Counted from the first letter of the stretch, positions 6,584 through 15,234 are shown. The stretch: 36,027 nt of DNA from Bacteroidales bacterium (GCA_031286285.1 JAITUN010000224.1:1-36027); one strand, 5' to 3'. The notes: a model not told the origin generated them from the letters alone. Program-made: numbers and translations.

Positions 6584-8455
6584 TTAATCAAAAAACCGCC
6601 AATTAATACCCAAACTTATCAGAAAATCTTTTACAGGATAGTTTGGAGTTGTGTAATTTCTGTAATTGAGCACAGGAGCCAATAGATTACCAATACGGAA
6701 AAAGAAATTGATTCTATCAATCCTAAAAGTAACATTGGCGTCCATAAATACGAAATTACCTACCAATTGTGTGTTTTGAGAATAAAACTTATGTAAAACA
6801 GGCAAATAGGCATCGGCGTAATATGCTGTGTTATACATAATATCACTTCCAACTTGAATTTTCAGGCGCTTTTTAAAAAACTCAAAAATATAAAAAACAG
6901 CTATTTTTCCGGCAAAAAGTGGAACTTTAATAACATCTTTTGTACAATATTGTAAATTTAGATTTGCAGTTATACCTAAGTTTTTATATCGAAAAGGAAT
7001 AAAAGTAGATACCTGCACCATATTCCCGTTATTTTTGTTTTGCATGGGTTTAAACTCTTCTGATAAAAATACATATTTATTTAAATAATAATAATTTACA
7101 GCAATGTTATATTTTTCGTAATTCCAAAAAACACTCAACTTTAATATATTTTGTTTTTGAAATAGTGTATCCCAAAGAAAATTATTGGTACTTATATATT
7201 GCATCATATATTCTGGGGTATGGTAATAATAATTAGCGCTCACTCCTACGAAATGTTCTTTTTCTCTGTTTATGGCACATGTTATTTCTGCATTAGCTGT
7301 GATATCGTTTTTTGAATAGCCATAAAAAGAGTAAAATATTTTTGCTTTAATATCCAATAATTTAAATAAACGGATGTGTGTTCTAGCAAACAAATAGAAA
7401 GAATTAAAGGTTGTGTCTGAGTTTTTTAAATCGGTGTAATCATGCAAGACCCCACCGGCTATATAAAAAAAATTGTTTTTGGAACTTATTACTTGATTAG
7501 GTGAAAAATTACTCCATTGTAATGCGTTTTTGAAAGTATGAAAACGCACGGAGTCATTAGTCACTTTTTCTGAATAATAAGCTCCATGATAAGGGTATTG
7601 CATAGAATCAAATTCATCGTGATAAATCATTGTGGTTTGTGTAAACTGAAAATCGTATGAAAAAGTGCCGAAATATTTTTTCTTTTTGTTTTTCAAATTT
7701 ACATAAGTTTGAATGCCTAAATCGTGAGTGGTAATTTTTGAATTAGCATTTGGAGTAATAACTTCGTAACCTGCATTACTTTGAGCAGTTCTACTCTGAT
7801 AGGATTGGATCTCTAATAAACCTCCATTTTCAAAATTATTTAAAAAGTTAATAATGTAACTAGCTTTCATTCCAAAAATTGAAGAGGGTAATTCATAATG
7901 TATTAGAAAGTCGCCACATAGATTACGTACAGTTTGATGTACAAAGGTTCCCTCATTCACCGAAGAGGAAATATTAGCAACCACATTAACTCCTTTCATG
8001 TTTTTTGCAAATACTGCAAATATTTCATTCTCTTTAGGAAAACTGAGTGTATAAGCAACTCTTGAATAAGTGGTCTGAGGTATAAATAATAACAAGTCAG
8101 ACTGTTTTTTAAAGTAGAGCGGGTAAGGGAGTGTTTGGTACAAAAAACCAGCTTCTTTATCATAATCAAATATTATAGATTGATGTGCTTGTCCACAAAT
8201 GCCTAAATTTTGATGCAAAATATTCTCTTTTAAAATTGGATTGTAGAGATGTGTAGAAATCATACCGGTATCTATCTGTTTATACACTAAAGGTTCAAAT
8301 CCATAAGTTCTATTTTGAGTGTAATAAGTAGGCAAATAATTGGGAGACATATCCATTACAGAATCAATTTCATGAGTAGCATGATATTGAGCAAACACAG
8401 GAGTGATGTTTGTAATTAATAAAAAAAGGGAAAAGAAATAATTTAAGATTCGCAT
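6584..8455 (-). CDS. Putative outer-membrane porin (Porin_10-like)
   Basis: This is a 623-residue outer-membrane beta-barrel candidate. I chose the ATG at 8455 because it starts a clean signal peptide (MRILNYFFSLFLLITN, cleaved near VFA-Q) and leaves an 8-base gap after the upstream gene; an earlier ATG at 8491 would overlap it and precede the signal. After the signal come the N-terminal motifs of the Bacteroidota putative-porin family: LGICGQAHQSIIF, YPLYFKKQSDLLLFIPQTTY and FAVFAKNMKGVNVVANI. Many alternating amphipathic strands follow, ending in an aromatic residue (LGINWRFFD). It is the last gene of a run with a glycosyltransferase and a steroid-reductase-like enzyme. The pore substrate is unknown. 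Confidence 0.8.
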   Translation of the reverse strand: MRILNYFFSLFLLITNITPVFAQYHATHEIDSVMDMSPNYLPTYYTQNRTYGFEPLVYKQIDTGMISTHLYNPILKENILHQNLGICGQAHQSIIFDYDKEAGFLYQTLPYPLYFKKQSDLLLFIPQTTYSRVAYTLSFPKENEIFAVFAKNMKGVNVVANISSSVNEGTFVHQTVRNLCGDFLIHYELPSSIFGMKASYIINFLNNFENGGLLEIQSYQSRTAQSNAGYEVITPNANSKITTHDLGIQTYVNLKNKKKKYFGTFSYDFQFTQTTMIYHDEFDSMQYPYHGAYYSEKVTNDSVRFHTFKNALQWSNFSPNQVISSKNNFFYIAGGVLHDYTDLKNSDTTFNSFYLFARTHIRLFKLLDIKAKIFYSFYGYSKNDITANAEITCAINREKEHFVGVSANYYYHTPEYMMQYISTNNFLWDTLFQKQNILKLSVFWNYEKYNIAVNYYYLNKYVFLSEEFKPMQNKNNGNMVQVSTFIPFRYKNLGITANLNLQYCTKDVIKVPLFAGKIAVFYIFEFFKKRLKIQVGSDIMYNTAYYADAYLPVLHKFYSQNTQLVGNFVFMDANVTFRIDRINFFFRIGNLLAPVLNYRNYTTPNYPVKDFLISLGINWRFFD

Positions 8456-8463
8456 TGGAGAAA

Positions 8464-9252
8464 TTAGTAGATATATGGAAAAATTTTCCACCTGTTGAGT
8501 TGATTAAAACGTTCTCCAAAAAAATGAGAATAACGAAAGTACACGGCTTTAGCTCGAGGCACCAAATTGGCAAAAGCCCAACAGAAGAATACAAAACCGG
8601 CAAACGACCAAGTGAGGATAGCAAATCCCAACCATTCTAACAGTTCACCAAAATAATTGGAAGAGTTTATACGCTCAAAGAAAAACCCTTTGGGGAGGTA
8701 ATAATTATTATCATCTTTCGATTTTCTTAATTGTCGTATTATTCTGTCGGAATGCAAATTTATTATCATTCCAAAAAAGAACACCACAATTCCAATAATA
8801 AATTGTGGCGACCAAAACCAATTAAGTTTATACATATCATCAGGGCAAACTATAAAAAGCCAGGAACCTTGCATGAATGCGTTACAAAAATTAAAAAATA
8901 TCCCAAAAAAAACAACTGAAAGCGGCATTTTGCTATCTCCTTTCATGAGAATAGGGAACACAAAACTTCGTTGTCCGTAATGCAATAAAAATAATAAAAG
9001 GATAAATGAGGTGACAACATTAAAAGGCTTAATACCCATATAGAGCGATACTCCATAAATAATGAGAATTGCAATAAAGACGGGTGTTTCCATGAGCCAC
9101 CAACCCCATTTGCTTTTAATGGAAATTCCCCATCTATTGTTAAAAGTCATTCCGTATGCTACTGTAATAAATTGTAGTGCAATAAAGACTACAACTGCTA
9201 ATCCCAGCATGGAGAATAAAAAACTGTCATAAAATGTGTAAAATGTAAGCAT
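8464..9252 (-). CDS. Steroid 5-alpha-reductase family membrane oxidoreductase
   Basis: This 262-residue membrane protein has the size and layout of eukaryotic steroid 5-alpha-reductases: about six or seven hydrophobic helices and a conserved C-terminal domain (PF02544 type). Family members reduce a C=C bond next to a carbonyl with NADPH. Visible signatures are LHYGQRSFVFP, NLHSDRIIRQLRK, YYLPKGFFFE, SSNYFGELLEWLGFAILTW (with the conserved N and GE-EW pair) and ANLVPRAKAVYFRY followed by a proline-aromatic C-terminus. In human enzymes a histidine cluster follows the RA dipeptide; here it reads KAVYFRY, so cofactor contacts may differ. The gene lies between a glycosyltransferase and a porin, 12 and 8 bases away. 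The substrate is unknown: it could be a host or environmental steroid, or an endogenous enone or lipid. Confidence 0.85.
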   Translation of the reverse strand: MLTFYTFYDSFLFSMLGLAVVVFIALQFITVAYGMTFNNRWGISIKSKWGWWLMETPVFIAILIIYGVSLYMGIKPFNVVTSFILLLFLLHYGQRSFVFPILMKGDSKMPLSVVFFGIFFNFCNAFMQGSWLFIVCPDDMYKLNWFWSPQFIIGIVVFFFGMIINLHSDRIIRQLRKSKDDNNYYLPKGFFFERINSSNYFGELLEWLGFAILTWSFAGFVFFCWAFANLVPRAKAVYFRYSHFFGERFNQLNRWKIFPYIY

Positions 9253-9264
9253 ATATAATTTGTC

Positions 9265-10275
9265 TTATTTTAATTCCTTACCGTTAAATTTTGTTTTTTT
9301 CTTTACATAATGTTGAAAAACAATGGATTTCTTAAAAGTTTGCAGATATATGTTATCATTAATAATATTTCTTTTTTGTTTTATCTTACGAAATTGTCTC
9401 AAAAACGAGAGTTGGGCTCGATATACTGCCCAAGTATCTCTCCAATGCCCCTGAACGAAAAAGAACAATGCGGCTATATGGTCTAAGGGGAAACGTAAGA
9501 GAAAAACAGGGAGAAGTTTCGTTTTAGGTAAGTTTTTGAGTAAAAGAAAAAGGTTATTTCTGAAATTGAGATAAGTTTTTATGGAACTGTTCTTAGGCAG
9601 CGTTCCACCTCCAACATGATAAACTACAGATTTTGGTTCGACCATTATTTTATATCCGGAGTTTTTTACTCTCCAGCAAAAATCTATCTCTTCCATGTGG
9701 GCAAAAAAATCTTCATCTAATCCATTCAATGAGTGATACACGCTACTTCTCACAAAGAGTGCAGCTCCGGTTGCCCAAAATACCTCCATAGCATCATCAT
9801 ATTGTTTCTCATCATTTTCTAACGATTCAAAAAATCTGCCTCTGCAAAACGGGTATCCAAGATAATCAATAAACCCACCGGAAGCCCCGGCATATTCAAA
9901 CTGATCTCTATTCGAATAGGATAATAGTTTGGGCTGAACTACTGCCACTTTGGGATTATTATCTAATATACTAATTATGGGATCTGCCCAGTTTTCCGTT
10001 ACTTCAACATCCGAATTGAGCAAACAGTAATATTCTGCCTCAATTTGTGTTAAAGCATCGTTATATCCTTTAGAGAAACCTCCGTTTTCTTTGTTTTGAA
10101 TAATTTTAACAGATGGAAAATTTGTTTTTATTAGATTTATTGAATTATCGGTAGAGGCATTGTCGGCAACAATTATTTCTGAATATGCAGGCTTAAATTG
10201 AATAAGAAAAGGCAAAAATTCAGCTAAAAACTTTTGCCCGTTCCAATTTAATATAACTATTGCCAACTTTGTCAC
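9265..10275 (-). CDS. Family 2 glycosyltransferase (rhamnosyltransferase-like)
   Basis: This is a GT-A fold transferase of 336 residues using the GTG at 10275. The motifs are LAIVILNWNG at the N-terminus, VADNASTDNS for nucleotide binding, LLNSDVEV (the DxD-equivalent), an ATGAALFVR acceptor-loop segment, and EEIDFCWR near the catalytic base. The C-terminal part holds one or two hydrophobic helices that may dock on the inner membrane. The family adds sugars to surface glycans. The longer frame from ATG 10305 would place the start on top of a good -7 promoter box at 10294-10301, so the GTG, which gives the usual MTKLAIVILNWNG beginning, is preferred. It heads a three-gene minus-strand operon with the reductase-like enzyme and the porin. 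Confidence 0.9.
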   Translation of the reverse strand: MTKLAIVILNWNGQKFLAEFLPFLIQFKPAYSEIIVADNASTDNSINLIKTNFPSVKIIQNKENGGFSKGYNDALTQIEAEYYCLLNSDVEVTENWADPIISILDNNPKVAVVQPKLLSYSNRDQFEYAGASGGFIDYLGYPFCRGRFFESLENDEKQYDDAMEVFWATGAALFVRSSVYHSLNGLDEDFFAHMEEIDFCWRVKNSGYKIMVEPKSVVYHVGGGTLPKNSSIKTYLNFRNNLFLLLKNLPKTKLLPVFLLRFPLDHIAALFFFVQGHWRDTWAVYRAQLSFLRQFRKIKQKRNIINDNIYLQTFKKSIVFQHYVKKKTKFNGKELK

Positions 10276-10293
10276 AACGAAAAATTTTGAGTG

Positions 10294-10301
10294 CAAAGAT
10301 A
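10294..10301 (-). promoter_or_regulatory. -7 promoter element of the glycosyltransferase operon
   Basis: On the minus strand this reads TATCTTTG (TAnnTTTG), with a TTG 17 bases upstream (10321-10319) that could serve as the -33 element. Transcription would begin about 10286, just 11 bases before the GTG at 10275, making an in-frame ATG at 10305 unusable. Confidence 0.65.
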
Positions 10302-10449
10302 ACATAAAAAATAAATTACAACATTATATTAAAAAATAGAATATGCAATGAAAAAATAACTTACTTTGCAGCCTTGTTTTATAATATACCCATAAAGATA
10401 ATCGTTATCTTTTATCATTCATAAAAAATTAACCCAAAAAATTGTAGTG

Positions 10450-10788
10450 ATGGAAAAATTTGAAAAAAACGAAGTATTGTCAAGAGCAGTGAGAGCCGGA
10501 AAGCGAACCTACTTTTTTGATGTAAAAACCACAAAATCAGAAGAAAAGTATTTAACAATTACCGAAAGTAAACGTCGGTTTAATCCTGATACAGGATTGT
10601 TTTCTTATGAAAAACACAAGTTATTCTTATATAAAGAAGATTTTGACAAATTTCAAAATGCATTAGCCGCAATATTAAATTTTATTGAAACAGGAGAACT
10701 TCCTGATGACAGTTTATTTGCATTTGAAAATCCAAAAGTTGAAAATCCCGAATCTGCCGATATTAATTTTGACGATTTAGATGCGTAA
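10450..10788 (+). CDS. DUF3276 / PUR-like nucleic-acid-binding protein
   Basis: This 112-residue cytoplasmic protein belongs to the small PUR-alpha-like family called DUF3276 in Bacteroidota, which binds single-stranded DNA or RNA. The PUR-repeat pattern is visible: VRAGKRTYFFDVKTTKSEEKYLTITESKR, split by turns, then a second strand set ending in YKEDFDKFQNALAAILNFI. An acidic tail follows. The frame begins GTG-ATG at 10447-10452; I take the ATG at 10450. The stop is 2 bases before parA, so it is very likely co-transcribed with parA, parB, DUF5683 and dapB. A weak TACTTTG box lies about 85 bases upstream. Its cellular role is not established; the position suggests a link to chromosome or RNA handling. 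Confidence 0.85.
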   Translation: MEKFEKNEVLSRAVRAGKRTYFFDVKTTKSEEKYLTITESKRRFNPDTGLFSYEKHKLFLYKEDFDKFQNALAAILNFIETGELPDDSLFAFENPKVENPESADINFDDLDA

Positions 10789-10790
10789 AC

Positions 10791-11570
10791 ATGGGTAAAA
10801 TTATTGCCGTTGTTAATCAAAAAGGAGGCGTAGGAAAAACCACAACAGCCGTCAATTTGGCGGCTTGTTTGTCTATTCTGGAACATAAAACCCTTTTGAT
10901 TGATGCCGACCCACAAGCAAACGCAACCATAGCTGTTGGAGTAGAAGAAAAAGATGTTGATTATTGTATCTATGATACATTGATGGGAAATCAATATGTA
11001 TCGGATATTATTAAAAAAACAGGTACCCCAAATTTGGATGTAGTCCCTTCTCATATTGATTTGATAGGAGCTGAAATAGAAATGATAAGTATAGATAGAA
11101 GAGAATACCGCCTGCGCGATCTCTTGCAATCTATAAAAAATGAATATGAATTTATCATTATTGATTGCGCCCCTTCCTTAGGATTAATTACCATAAATGC
11201 TTTGGTAGCTGCCGATTCGGTAATTATCCCCGTTCAATGTGAGTACTTTGCGTTGGAAGGTTTGGGAAAATTACTTAACACGATTCGCATCGTGCAAAAT
11301 GGAATGAACCCGCAATTAGGTATCGAAGGAATTTTGCTTACCATGTACGATGCAAGAACCGCTCACTCTAATGCCGTGGTTGCTGATGTGAAACAATATT
11401 GCAAAAATATTGTTTTTGATACCGTTATTTCCCGAAATGTACGTATTAGCGAAGCACACAGCAATAGTCTCCCCATCATTTTGTACGACATTAAATCAAA
11501 AGGAACAATCAATTACTTGAATTTAGCTAAGGAAGTTTTACTCAAAAATGGATATACTCCACAATCATAA
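10791..11570 (+). CDS. parA: ParA/Soj chromosome-partitioning ATPase
   Basis: This is a MinD/ParA-type ATPase of 259 residues acting with ParB in chromosome segregation. The deviant Walker A VNQKGGVGKTT sits at residues 8-18 with the signature lysine. LLIDADPQAN is the switch I/A' region, FIIIDCAPSLG is Walker B, and a basic C-terminal region with VISRNVRISEAHS matches Soj-type nucleoid-binding proteins. The protein lacks an N-terminal helix-turn-helix, as expected for chromosomal rather than P1-type ParA. It starts at ATG 10791, 2 bases after DUF3276, and its stop lies 4 bases before the chosen parB start. No dnaA or gidAB genes are nearby, so the origin is not obviously in this window. Confidence 0.96.
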   Translation: MGKIIAVVNQKGGVGKTTTAVNLAACLSILEHKTLLIDADPQANATIAVGVEEKDVDYCIYDTLMGNQYVSDIIKKTGTPNLDVVPSHIDLIGAEIEMISIDRREYRLRDLLQSIKNEYEFIIIDCAPSLGLITINALVAADSVIIPVQCEYFALEGLGKLLNTIRIVQNGMNPQLGIEGILLTMYDARTAHSNAVVADVKQYCKNIVFDTVISRNVRISEAHSNSLPIILYDIKSKGTINYLNLAKEVLLKNGYTPQS

Positions 11571-11574
11571 TAAC

Positions 11575-12459
11575 ATGGAAAAAAAACAACCCAACAGATT
11601 AGGAAGAGGACTTAGCACATTATTGGGTGGCTCTGAAATTCCTATTGCAACCGATTCTCTTTTAAGAGTTCCTTCCGATGCAAATTCCATGATCCGGTTA
11701 GATTCGATTGAAGTTAATGAAAGCCAACCACGTAAAGATTTTAACGAACATTCATTGCAAGAACTTGCCCTCTCTATTCAATCCTACGGTATTATTCAGC
11801 CTATTACTGTTCGCCCTATCAAAAACGGTAAATATCAGGTAGTATCAGGTGAAAGAAGATATCGTGCCGCTTTATTGGCAGGGTTGAGAGAAATTCCCGC
11901 GTATGTACGTACAGTAGACGAGATTAATGCGCTGCAAATGGCATTAGTGGAAAATATTCAACGCGAAAACTTGAATGCTATTGAAATTGCATTTACTTAC
12001 CAACGACTTCTTAATGAATGTGATTTATCGCACGAAGAATTGAGCTTAAAAGTAGGTAAAGAAAGAGCCACAGTTACAAACTACCTTCGACTACTTAGGC
12101 TGACCAAAGAAGCCCAACAAGCCATTATTGAAAAGAAAGTATCAATGGCACATGCCCGTACCTTTGTTTCTATTGAAGATATTGAATTGCAAAAAAAAAT
12201 ATTGAAAGATATTATTCAAAACCAACTCTCCGTTAGGCAAACAGAAGCATTGGTGAAAAAATATTTGGAAAATATTAAACCTGCTAAAACTAAAGTTAAA
12301 ATTATTCTCTCTGATGACGTAATGAGTTTTTCCCGGAAATTATCCGATCGTTTAAAGGCGAAAGTAACAATTCAAAAAGAGATTTCTGGAAAAGGGAAAA
12401 TCTCTATTCTGTTTAACTCTAATGAAGAATTAGAAAATATTATAAAATCAATGAGTTAA
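11575..12459 (+). CDS. parB: ParB/Spo0J chromosome-partitioning protein
   Basis: This is the centromere-binding CTPase partner of ParA, 294 residues from ATG 11575. The start is chosen because the family begins with the ParA-stimulating motif RLGRGLSTLLGG right after it, and because the earlier in-frame ATG at 11548 lies inside parA. The CTP-binding region has SGERRYRAALLAG and the arginine-rich VENIQRENLNAIE. The helix-turn-helix is LSHEELSLKVGKERATVTNY, followed by LRLLRLTKEA. A C-terminal dimerisation segment ends the protein. I found no perfect parS site. The closest 10-base core, TTCACGTGAA at 18571-18580, lacks the outer bases. A short palindrome, ATGAGTTAAACTCAT, overlaps the stop. Confidence 0.95.
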   Translation: MEKKQPNRLGRGLSTLLGGSEIPIATDSLLRVPSDANSMIRLDSIEVNESQPRKDFNEHSLQELALSIQSYGIIQPITVRPIKNGKYQVVSGERRYRAALLAGLREIPAYVRTVDEINALQMALVENIQRENLNAIEIAFTYQRLLNECDLSHEELSLKVGKERATVTNYLRLLRLTKEAQQAIIEKKVSMAHARTFVSIEDIELQKKILKDIIQNQLSVRQTEALVKKYLENIKPAKTKVKIILSDDVMSFSRKLSDRLKAKVTIQKEISGKGKISILFNSNEELENIIKSMS

Positions 12460-12474
12460 ACTCATGATGTATAA

Positions 12475-13173
12475 ATGAAAAAAAGGTTTATATTTTTTTG
12501 CATATTCTACATTACATTTTTTGTATATACAATTCATTATTGTAACGCCCAAGTGGAAATGAAACTTGATTCGTTGGAAATGGAAACCGTGGATTCAAAT
12601 GACTCATTGTTTTTTCAAGTTGATACACTTATAGTTTTAACTGAAAATGAGTATTTGGAAACTGAAAATGTTAAAATAGCTAAACTAAAAAAGCACCCTC
12701 CATTGGATTCGGTACAGTTAAAAAAACACAGTCCTAAAAAAGCTTCATGGTTGGCGATTATTCCGGGAGCAGGTCAAATTTATAATAAAAAATATTGGAA
12801 ACTTCCCATAGTTTATGGCGGCTTAGGGGCTACAGGTTTTTTAATCTATTATTATGCCGACAAAACTTCAATTTTTAGAAAAGAGTATGTGGCAAGAGTG
12901 AATGGAAAAACAGATAATCGTAATCCGAAATTGTCAGAATATTCTGATGATAATATTTTAGAACTCAGAAATTTTTATCGCAGAAATATGGAAATTTGTG
13001 TTGCCGTTTGCACCGTTGTTTATTTTCTGAGTATTTTAGATGCTTGTGTTGATGCTCATTTGTATTATTATGACATCTCTGAGAATTTAGCTATTGCAGT
13101 GAAACCCAAAATAGATTATTATCCTATAAATGGATCTACTACAGCCGGCATGGGATTAGTTTTAAAATTTTAA
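12475..13173 (+). CDS. DUF5683 family envelope protein
   Basis: This 232-residue protein has an N-terminal signal (MKKRFIFFCIFYITFFVY, cleaved near CNA-Q), an acidic linker, then the DUF5683 domain. The domain opens with SWLAIIPGAGQIYNKKYWKL and GGLGATGFLIYYYADK, a glycine-rich membrane hairpin, and has a second helix near ICVAVCTVVYFLSILDACVDAH. It ends in beta-strand-like sequence (GMGLVLKF), which suggests an outer-membrane or periplasm-facing location. Its function is unknown. In Bacteroidota the family is regularly found between parB and dapB, exactly as here (15 bases after parB, 2 before dapB), so it is probably part of a conserved operon rather than a cell-division factor by default. 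Confidence 0.85.
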   Translation: MKKRFIFFCIFYITFFVYTIHYCNAQVEMKLDSLEMETVDSNDSLFFQVDTLIVLTENEYLETENVKIAKLKKHPPLDSVQLKKHSPKKASWLAIIPGAGQIYNKKYWKLPIVYGGLGATGFLIYYYADKTSIFRKEYVARVNGKTDNRNPKLSEYSDDNILELRNFYRRNMEICVAVCTVVYFLSILDACVDAHLYYYDISENLAIAVKPKIDYYPINGSTTAGMGLVLKF

Positions 13174-13175
13174 CT

Positions 13176-13862
13176 ATGAAATTAGGAATCATCGGTTATG
13201 GAAAAATGGGTAGAGCGATAGAGCGATTGGCTCCGCAATATGGTTTTACATGTTTTGTTTTTATTGATAATGAAGAGAATTGGTTGAAAAAACAAACGGA
13301 TATTCAAAAATGTGATGTGGCAATTGAGTTTTCTACCCCACAAACCGTTCAGTCAAATCTGTGCAAATGTTTTGAATTGCAAATCCCTTTAGTTTCAGGT
13401 ACTACCGGATGGAGTGAACGAAAAGAGGAGTTTTTAAGAAAATGGCAAAACAAACCCATATCTTTTATTTACGGCTCAAATTTTTCAATTGGAGCAAATC
13501 TATTTTTCAGATTAAACGAATGGCTTGCAAAACAGATGAACAGGCAACCGCAGTACGAGACTTCTATTGAAGAGACCCACCATATTCACAAAAAAGATGC
13601 GCCCAGCGGAACAGCGCTCACTCTTGAAAAAACTATTTTATCACAGTTTACTCATCAAACTAATATTCCGATCATTTCCCACAGAGAAGGCGAAATCGTG
13701 GGAGAACATCTTGTAAATTATGAATCTACAGAAGATGTTATCCAACTTAAACATTCGGCTTTGAGTAGAGACATTTTTGCACACGGGGCATTAAAAGCGG
13801 CAGTGTGGCTAATGAAAAATCCCGGTATCTATGATTTCGGGGAGATATTTGAAAAAGTTTAA
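13176..13862 (+). CDS. dapB: 4-hydroxy-tetrahydrodipicolinate reductase
   Basis: This enzyme reduces the product of DapA to tetrahydrodipicolinate with NAD(P)H, on the route to meso-diaminopimelate and lysine. It has 228 residues, shorter than the 270 of proteobacterial enzymes but normal for this phylum. The N-terminal Rossmann motif is LGIIGYGKMGRAIE. The GTTGW dinucleotide-binding segment, YGSNFSIGANLFF, and the catalytic ETHHIHKKDAPSGTA with the His-His pair and lysine are all present. SHREGEIVGEH and the RDIFAHGALKAAVWL end region complete the fold. It closes the parAB operon. Its stop overlaps the stop of convergent hflX by 4 bases, with no room for a terminator. Confidence 0.95.
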   Translation: MKLGIIGYGKMGRAIERLAPQYGFTCFVFIDNEENWLKKQTDIQKCDVAIEFSTPQTVQSNLCKCFELQIPLVSGTTGWSERKEEFLRKWQNKPISFIYGSNFSIGANLFFRLNEWLAKQMNRQPQYETSIEETHHIHKKDAPSGTALTLEKTILSQFTHQTNIPIISHREGEIVGEHLVNYESTEDVIQLKHSALSRDIFAHGALKAAVWLMKNPGIYDFGEIFEKV

Positions 13863-15049
13863 TACAAAAAATTATTATAAGGATAAATCTGAATATGTAA
13901 CTTCTTAACTTCCTCATAAAGAAGAACCCGCAATTCCTCATAATTCTCTTTGGTTGTAGCAGAAATAAAAATTGATTTGTTCCCCATCTTAGCCATCCAG
14001 GTGGATTTTAATTCCTCCATAGAGATATTACATTTTTCTTTTGGCGTTAAGTCATCGGGGGCTTTCTCAACCCATGTGTAATTGTCTATTTTGTTGAACA
14101 GGTAAAACACCGGCTTGTCACCGGCTTTAATCTCCTGCAAAGTTTGGTTTACCACCTGAATCTGTTCCTCAAAATCAGGATGACTAATATCCACCACGTG
14201 TAGCAAAAGATCTGTTTCACGAATCTCATCTAACGTGGATTTGAAAGATTCTACCAATCCGTGCGGCAGTTTACGAATAAAGCCCACTGTGTCAGATAAT
14301 AAAAAGGGAAGATTTTCAAATACCACTTTCCGAACGGTAGTGTCTAACGTAGCAAACAGTTTGTTTTCGGCAAACACCTCCGACTTGCTGATGAGATTCA
14401 TCAGTGTGGATTTGCCCACATTGGTATAGCCCACCAACGCTACTCTCACAAATTTCTCTCTGTTGCTTCGCTGGGTGAACTTCTGTTTGTCAATCTCTTT
14501 CAATTTTTCTTTCAGCAAGGCAATTCTGTCACGGATGATCCGGCGGTCGGTTTCAATCTCTTTTTCACCGGGACCGCGCATCCCGATACCGCCGCGTTGC
14601 TTTTCCAAGTGCGTCCACATTTTGGTAAGACGAGGCAATAAGTATTGATACTGAGCCAACTCCACTTGCACTTTGGCATGCGCCGTTTGAGCGCGTTTGG
14701 AGAAAATATCCAAAATAAGTCGAGTTCTATCAATCACACGGCAATGCAAAACGGCTTCAATATTGCGGGTTTGTGATGGAGATAGTTCATCATCGAAAAT
14801 AGCGATATCCACTTTGTTTTCGTCTATATAGCAAGCAATCTCTTCCAATTTTCCCGATCCGAGGTAGGTGCGCGGGTCGGGGTAGGGGAGATTCTGAATA
14901 AACTTCCGAACGGCAATGCCGCCGGCAGTATCTGTTAAAAACGCTAACTCATCCAAGTATTCATTCACTTTTTCAAAAGGAACGGCAGAGGTAGCCACCG
15001 CAATCAACACGGCGGTTTCGTTGGCGAGATTTGTAGAAATATCTTGCAT
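13859..15049 (-). CDS. hflX: Ribosome-associated GTPase HflX
   Basis: HflX binds the 50S subunit and splits or rescues stalled ribosomes under stress. From ATG 15049 the protein has 396 residues. The N-terminal HflX domain includes YLGSGKLEEIACYI and FDDELSPSQTRNIE. A helical linker carries RGGIGMRGPGEKEIETDRR. The G domain has G1 GYTNVGKST, G2 with TLDTTVRK, G3 DTVGF and G4 NKID. The frame could open earlier at TTG 15073, but that codon is part of a -7 promoter element (15071-15078), so ATG 15049 with a leader of about 20 bases is the real start. It overlaps the dapB stop by 4 bases at the 3' end. Confidence 0.95.
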   Translation of the reverse strand: MQDISTNLANETAVLIAVATSAVPFEKVNEYLDELAFLTDTAGGIAVRKFIQNLPYPDPRTYLGSGKLEEIACYIDENKVDIAIFDDELSPSQTRNIEAVLHCRVIDRTRLILDIFSKRAQTAHAKVQVELAQYQYLLPRLTKMWTHLEKQRGGIGMRGPGEKEIETDRRIIRDRIALLKEKLKEIDKQKFTQRSNREKFVRVALVGYTNVGKSTLMNLISKSEVFAENKLFATLDTTVRKVVFENLPFLLSDTVGFIRKLPHGLVESFKSTLDEIRETDLLLHVVDISHPDFEEQIQVVNQTLQEIKAGDKPVFYLFNKIDNYTWVEKAPDDLTPKEKCNISMEELKSTWMAKMGNKSIFISATTKENYEELRVLLYEEVKKLHIQIYPYNNFLY

Positions 15050-15070
15050 TTGTAGTTTTTTTTGAGGGCG

Positions 15071-15078
15071 CAAAAGTA
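15071..15078 (-). promoter_or_regulatory. -7 promoter element of hflX
   Basis: The minus strand reads TACTTTTG, a full TAnnTTTG match, about 22 bases before the hflX ATG. It overlaps the TTG that would otherwise extend the gene, which settles the start. Confidence 0.6.
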
Positions 15079-15209
15079 TTATTTGTCCGCAGATTTTAAC
15101 AGAAAACCCAGGAAAAAATCATTCGACTGTGCAAAAACATATTAAAAGACTTAAAACCGAAAGAATAATCAAATGTGTAAAATTTTTAAATCTTTAATTC
15201 TTTAAATTA

Positions 15210-15220
15210 TTAACCACTAA
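15210..15220 (-). repeat. Intergenic TTAGTGGTTAA motif, copy 2
   Basis: This is an exact reverse-orientation copy of the motif at 4473-4483. It lies in the 208-base gap between hflX and tolC, which otherwise contains only the two divergent promoters and AT-rich sequence. Confidence 0.5.
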
Positions 15221-15226
15221 TTATTA

Positions 15227-15234
15227 TATTTTTG
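15227..15234 (+). promoter_or_regulatory. -7 promoter element of the TolC operon
   Basis: TATTTTTG fits TAnnTTTG and lies 23 bases before the ATG at 15258. No clear -33 TTG is seen at the usual distance. Confidence 0.55.

Noticed and set aside
10653-11129. 158-codon minus-strand frame across DUF3276 and parA
   Set aside because: It opposes two well-recognised genes and has no start context or family resemblance.
10791-12459. Plasmid or mobile-element origin suggested by parAB
   Set aside because: ParA lacks the N-terminal domain of plasmid types, and the DUF3276-parA-parB-DUF5683-dapB order is the usual chromosomal cluster of this phylum.
12451-12465. ATGAGTTAAACTCAT palindrome at the parB stop
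   Set aside because: A one-base centre cannot form a stable hairpin, and it overlaps coding sequence; probably chance.
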